Positions 61,635 to 64,000 of a stretch of DNA of 64,000 nucleotides are shown here, piece after piece. A program made the translations under genes and the position numbers. Source of the stretch: Adiantum capillus-veneris (lineage: Eukaryota; Streptophyta; Polypodiopsida; Polypodiales; Pteridaceae). The stretch covers positions 15,686,912 to 15,750,911 of the forward strand of contig CM043965.1 in NCBI GenBank assembly GCA_014529385.2, given 5' to 3'. The first letter of the stretch is position 1. Each line of letters begins with the position of its first letter. The notes beneath the pieces are model-generated. The model was not told where the DNA came from, searched no databases, and saw only the letters and a program-made list of their open reading frames with translations.

Positions 61635-63211
61635 TTAAATCAGGCCCTCACTCATGCTATCCAGCATCACTCCTGTGTGAAGAATGTACTGAAAGGCACT
61701 ACAAAGATCTGGGCCAAGTAGGTCCCAGTACTCCAAGAAGAAGCTGGGAGTCAACCCATCCTCACCTGGACAGCTACCACGCGGGAGGGCCCTAAGAGCC
61801 GTGTGTAGCTCCTCAAGATGAAGAGGTATCTCTAGCCTCTGGCGCATCTCCTCAATCACAAGACAAGGCATCTGTGCCCAAACCTGCTCCTTGCATGCAT
61901 CCTGTCTCTCTGACTGGGGCTCAGCCGACAGTAACTCACGGTAAAAGTTAGTAGCAACTGCACGCATATCCTCGGGCTCACAAACAACTAACCCATCGGG
62001 TCTCCTCAACTGATTGACCTTGGCATGCGAGTGCCGAGGTCCCACTGTCTCAAAAAAAACACCTGTCACTCTGTCACCCACCTAAGTCCACTGAGATGCC
62101 TGTCGGTGAAAGGCAAACTCATGGCGCCTCTCCTCTGTGCAAGCAAGATCCTGTCGAGCCTGCTGTAACTGTTCCTCCAACCATGGACTGTCTGGATGCT
62201 GCTCCTGCATCCTCTGTAGTGAAGCAATGCATCGTCTGAGACGCTGCTCCTCCTCTCTTGCTGCAGCCCATCGAGCCAAAGACTCCTAGATAAAAAAGTG
62301 TCTAAGCTGAGCTAGGCCTGAGGCCACTCTGTCTGCAGGTGGATCCTGGCTGTCCATGCCCTCTGTCTAGAGAGCCTCGACCCTCTCTCTGAGTGCTGAG
62401 TCCAACAAGACCCACTCTGGGATGCGAAGCATCGTGCTCCCACTCCTCTACCTGTCTGCCACTGTGAGGATCACTGGTGCATGGTCCGAGAAGGATGTCC
62501 CTGCCAGGATGCCCACTGATCCCCCCAAGTCACTGAAGTGGTCACTAGTGTAGAAGTGATCTATGCGTGATAGATTCACTCCTCCCACTCTGCGGTCCGA
62601 TCTAGAGAAGGCAAGACTCTCTGGAGGCCTCACAAATCCAGAATGTTGCCATGTATTCGAGACCCTCAAAGCCATACACAACCTCTCCCAAGCTGCTAAC
62701 TCGACTCCATGCACAGTAGCATGGCTGCCTCCGATCCTGTCAGAAGGGTCCTCCAACATGTTGAAGTCCCCTCCTACACACCACTGGTCAACCTGTGGCA
62801 AAGACTCAACAATCTGTGACCAAATCTCTGCACGAGCACTCGCCACATTGGGCGCATAGATGTTTCGGAAACCCACAAGGCCACCCTGAACCTGCATAGT
62901 AATCCACTGAGCCCTGCCTGGCACAATAATCCCTCTGCCCACAATGTCCTGTTGCAATGAGTCCGCAATAGTCATACATACCCCACCCTGGATGCATCCA
63001 GGTCCAAAAGCAGCTGACCAAAAGGTATCATAACGTCCACGCAAAATCTGACCACATCGCCGAATGCGACTCTCAGACAAATGGTGCTCCTGAAGCATAA
63101 GGAGATCAATCTCTCCTCCCACAAGGCAACGCTAAATCTCCTCTTGCAATCGGCCCCGCTGTCGCTGAAACTAGGGCCCACCTAGTCCCTACATGTTCCA
63201 CGAGACGATCC
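61635..63211 (-). pseudogene. LINE endonuclease and linker
   Basis: The ATG near 63211 opens MRIVSWNM, followed by three TAGs within about 80 bp. The APE fold is clear: LMLQEHHLSESRI (Glu), GGDFNMLEDPSDR (Asp/Asn), SRIDHFYTS and SFSDHAPVIL (catalytic Asp-His). TAGs at 62448, 62372, 62283 and 62082 precede GDRVTGVFFETVGPRHSHAK and the RT lead-in CPGEDGLTPSFFLEYW. It nicks target DNA for primed reverse transcription in living relatives. Confidence 0.87.
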
Positions 63212-64000
63212 TCATGGGGAGTGAGAGAGAACAGATGCTGCCGCAGCAGCAAGACGGGCTATCTTCGAGGCTGGCTTGGATGGGGAGTAATCCGCATCCG
63301 AGCATCCTCTAGATAGTCGAGACTGTAGTGAGTGCCTGGTCCAAGCCCAAGCAGAGCGAGCCGTGCGTAAAGCAACCTCCTCTGTCCAGGAGTCCTCATG
63401 AATGTATACATAGCAAGGCAAACACTGCGTATCAGCAAAAAAGTACACCACAATGTGTCTACATCCTGCTGAGTCTGGGGGTGTCACCGCAAACTTGGCC
63501 AGTGGCCACAAAGTTTGCAGCAAATCTGTAACGCCAAGTTCTCCCATGTGGTGAGAGAACTCGAGAACCTGTGTATGCAACCATCCCACCACTGAGTCGA
63601 GGGACCACTCTGTCTCAGTCCTACCACAGAAAGGGGAAGGAGAAACCAACTGCTGAGTCCAAGGCCTCTGTTCCCCTAGCGGCGAGGAACAAAGCGTAGA
63701 CCCTGAAGCAGGCTGCCTCGTGGTCTGCTGCGGAATCGCCGAGAAAGCGAGTGAACCCGTAATTGAAGAAATCCTAGTGGTGTCGGAGGTCAATGCTCGT
63801 CCGACCACGAGGGATAGCTGCAAGGGAAGATGTCTGAATCTGCAGAGGGGGCTGCAAGAAGGGCTGACCCTCTCTTGCTAGGCAACTCGTGGCAAAGGCA
63901 CTGCCAAGAGATCTCCTAGCCGCCGACAAGGGACCAGTCTCATGAGTCGACTGTGGTACTGAAGCAGGAGGAGGGGGATAAGGAGCTGGGGGGGGCGGAG
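63212..64000 (-). pseudogene. LINE ORF1 protein, C-terminal part
   Basis: A frame of 203 residues from 63823 that also continues upstream past the window edge through a Pro/Ser-rich stretch. WSLDSVVGWLHTQVLEFSHH and IVVYFFADTQCLPCYVYIHE resemble the nucleic-acid-binding ORF1 proteins of plant LINEs (inference from position and composition). Ends 63212, adjacent to the ORF2 start. Confidence 0.55.

Larger units (their letters stand above)
58619..64000 (-). mobile_element. Plant L1-type LINE, 5' end outside window, many stops
   Basis: Order on the minus strand: ORF1 end (63212 up to and past the window edge), APE-type endonuclease, linker, RT, thumb, C-terminal zinc domain, 3' region with T-rich tracts near 58586-58605 and 58700-58733 (poly(A) side). 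From 63193 to about 59790 the ORF2 frame is unbroken except for stop codons, at least ten of them, nearly all TAG. GC-rich compared with its surroundings. Confidence 0.9.

Overview
The window is almost entirely transposable-element DNA from a land plant. Supporting signs are plant-type CACTA transposons (TNP2-like transposase, DUF4218-like and Ptta/En-Spm-like regions), a plant L1-type LINE with a C-terminal zinc domain, Ty3/gypsy elements including a dual-RNase-H (Tat-like) one, a primer-binding site that fits plant tRNA-Asp, and split genes with GT-AG introns. The species cannot be named; the nesting depth suggests a large, repeat-rich genome. I see no rRNA, tRNA or CRISPR, and only one possible low-copy host gene, which is decayed.

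Layout. 1-6461: 3' part of CACTA copy 1; its 5' end lies outside the window, and a 173-bp satellite with trimeric higher-order structure makes up its first 2 kb. 6462-7758 and 16273-16865: an Ulp1-type (C48) cysteine-protease gene. Copy 1 seems to have landed in one of its exons, and a complete Ty3/gypsy element (7759-16272, minus strand, target duplication TGCTC) sits in a later exon. 17100-18345: a decayed, intron-containing gene that I do not recognise. 19764-20056: a foldback element. 20495-39552: a complete, young, 19-kb Ty3/gypsy element (target duplication ACAAG, LTRs about 98% alike, tRNA-Asp-type primer site, clear polypurine tract). 39553-40397 and 58310-58585: one ancestral degenerate repeat, split by CACTA copy 2 (outer ends 40398 and 58309, target duplication TTT, minus strand). 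Copy 2 is itself split by a segment with 34-bp inverted ends (45254-57271), which holds a degenerate Tat-like LTR element (45389-53281) fused to a 5'-truncated CACTA copy 3 (53279-57191). 58586-64000: a LINE on the minus strand, from its 3' end to part of ORF1.

The 19-kb element is the most unusual object. Besides gag, protease, RT, RNase H and integrase, it has a tandemly duplicated integrase zinc module, a second retropepsin domain after the integrase, a short basic ORF with five tryptophan-motif repeats, and a roughly 1,090-residue third ORF (NLS-like patch, long coiled coil, C-terminal domain) next to the 3' LTR. A 24-bp palindrome occurs four times upstream of gag and five times upstream of the third ORF, with matching spacing, as if one leader/control module serves each ORF. 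The smaller gypsy element at 7759-16272 also has a coiled-coil ORF between integrase and 3' LTR.

Decay has a clear signature. In almost every element the in-frame stops are TAG or TGA where the family expects Gln or Arg, as expected from deamination of methylated cytosine at CAG (CHG) and CGA (CG). One case is shown directly by an internal duplication that keeps CAG in one copy and has TAG in the other.
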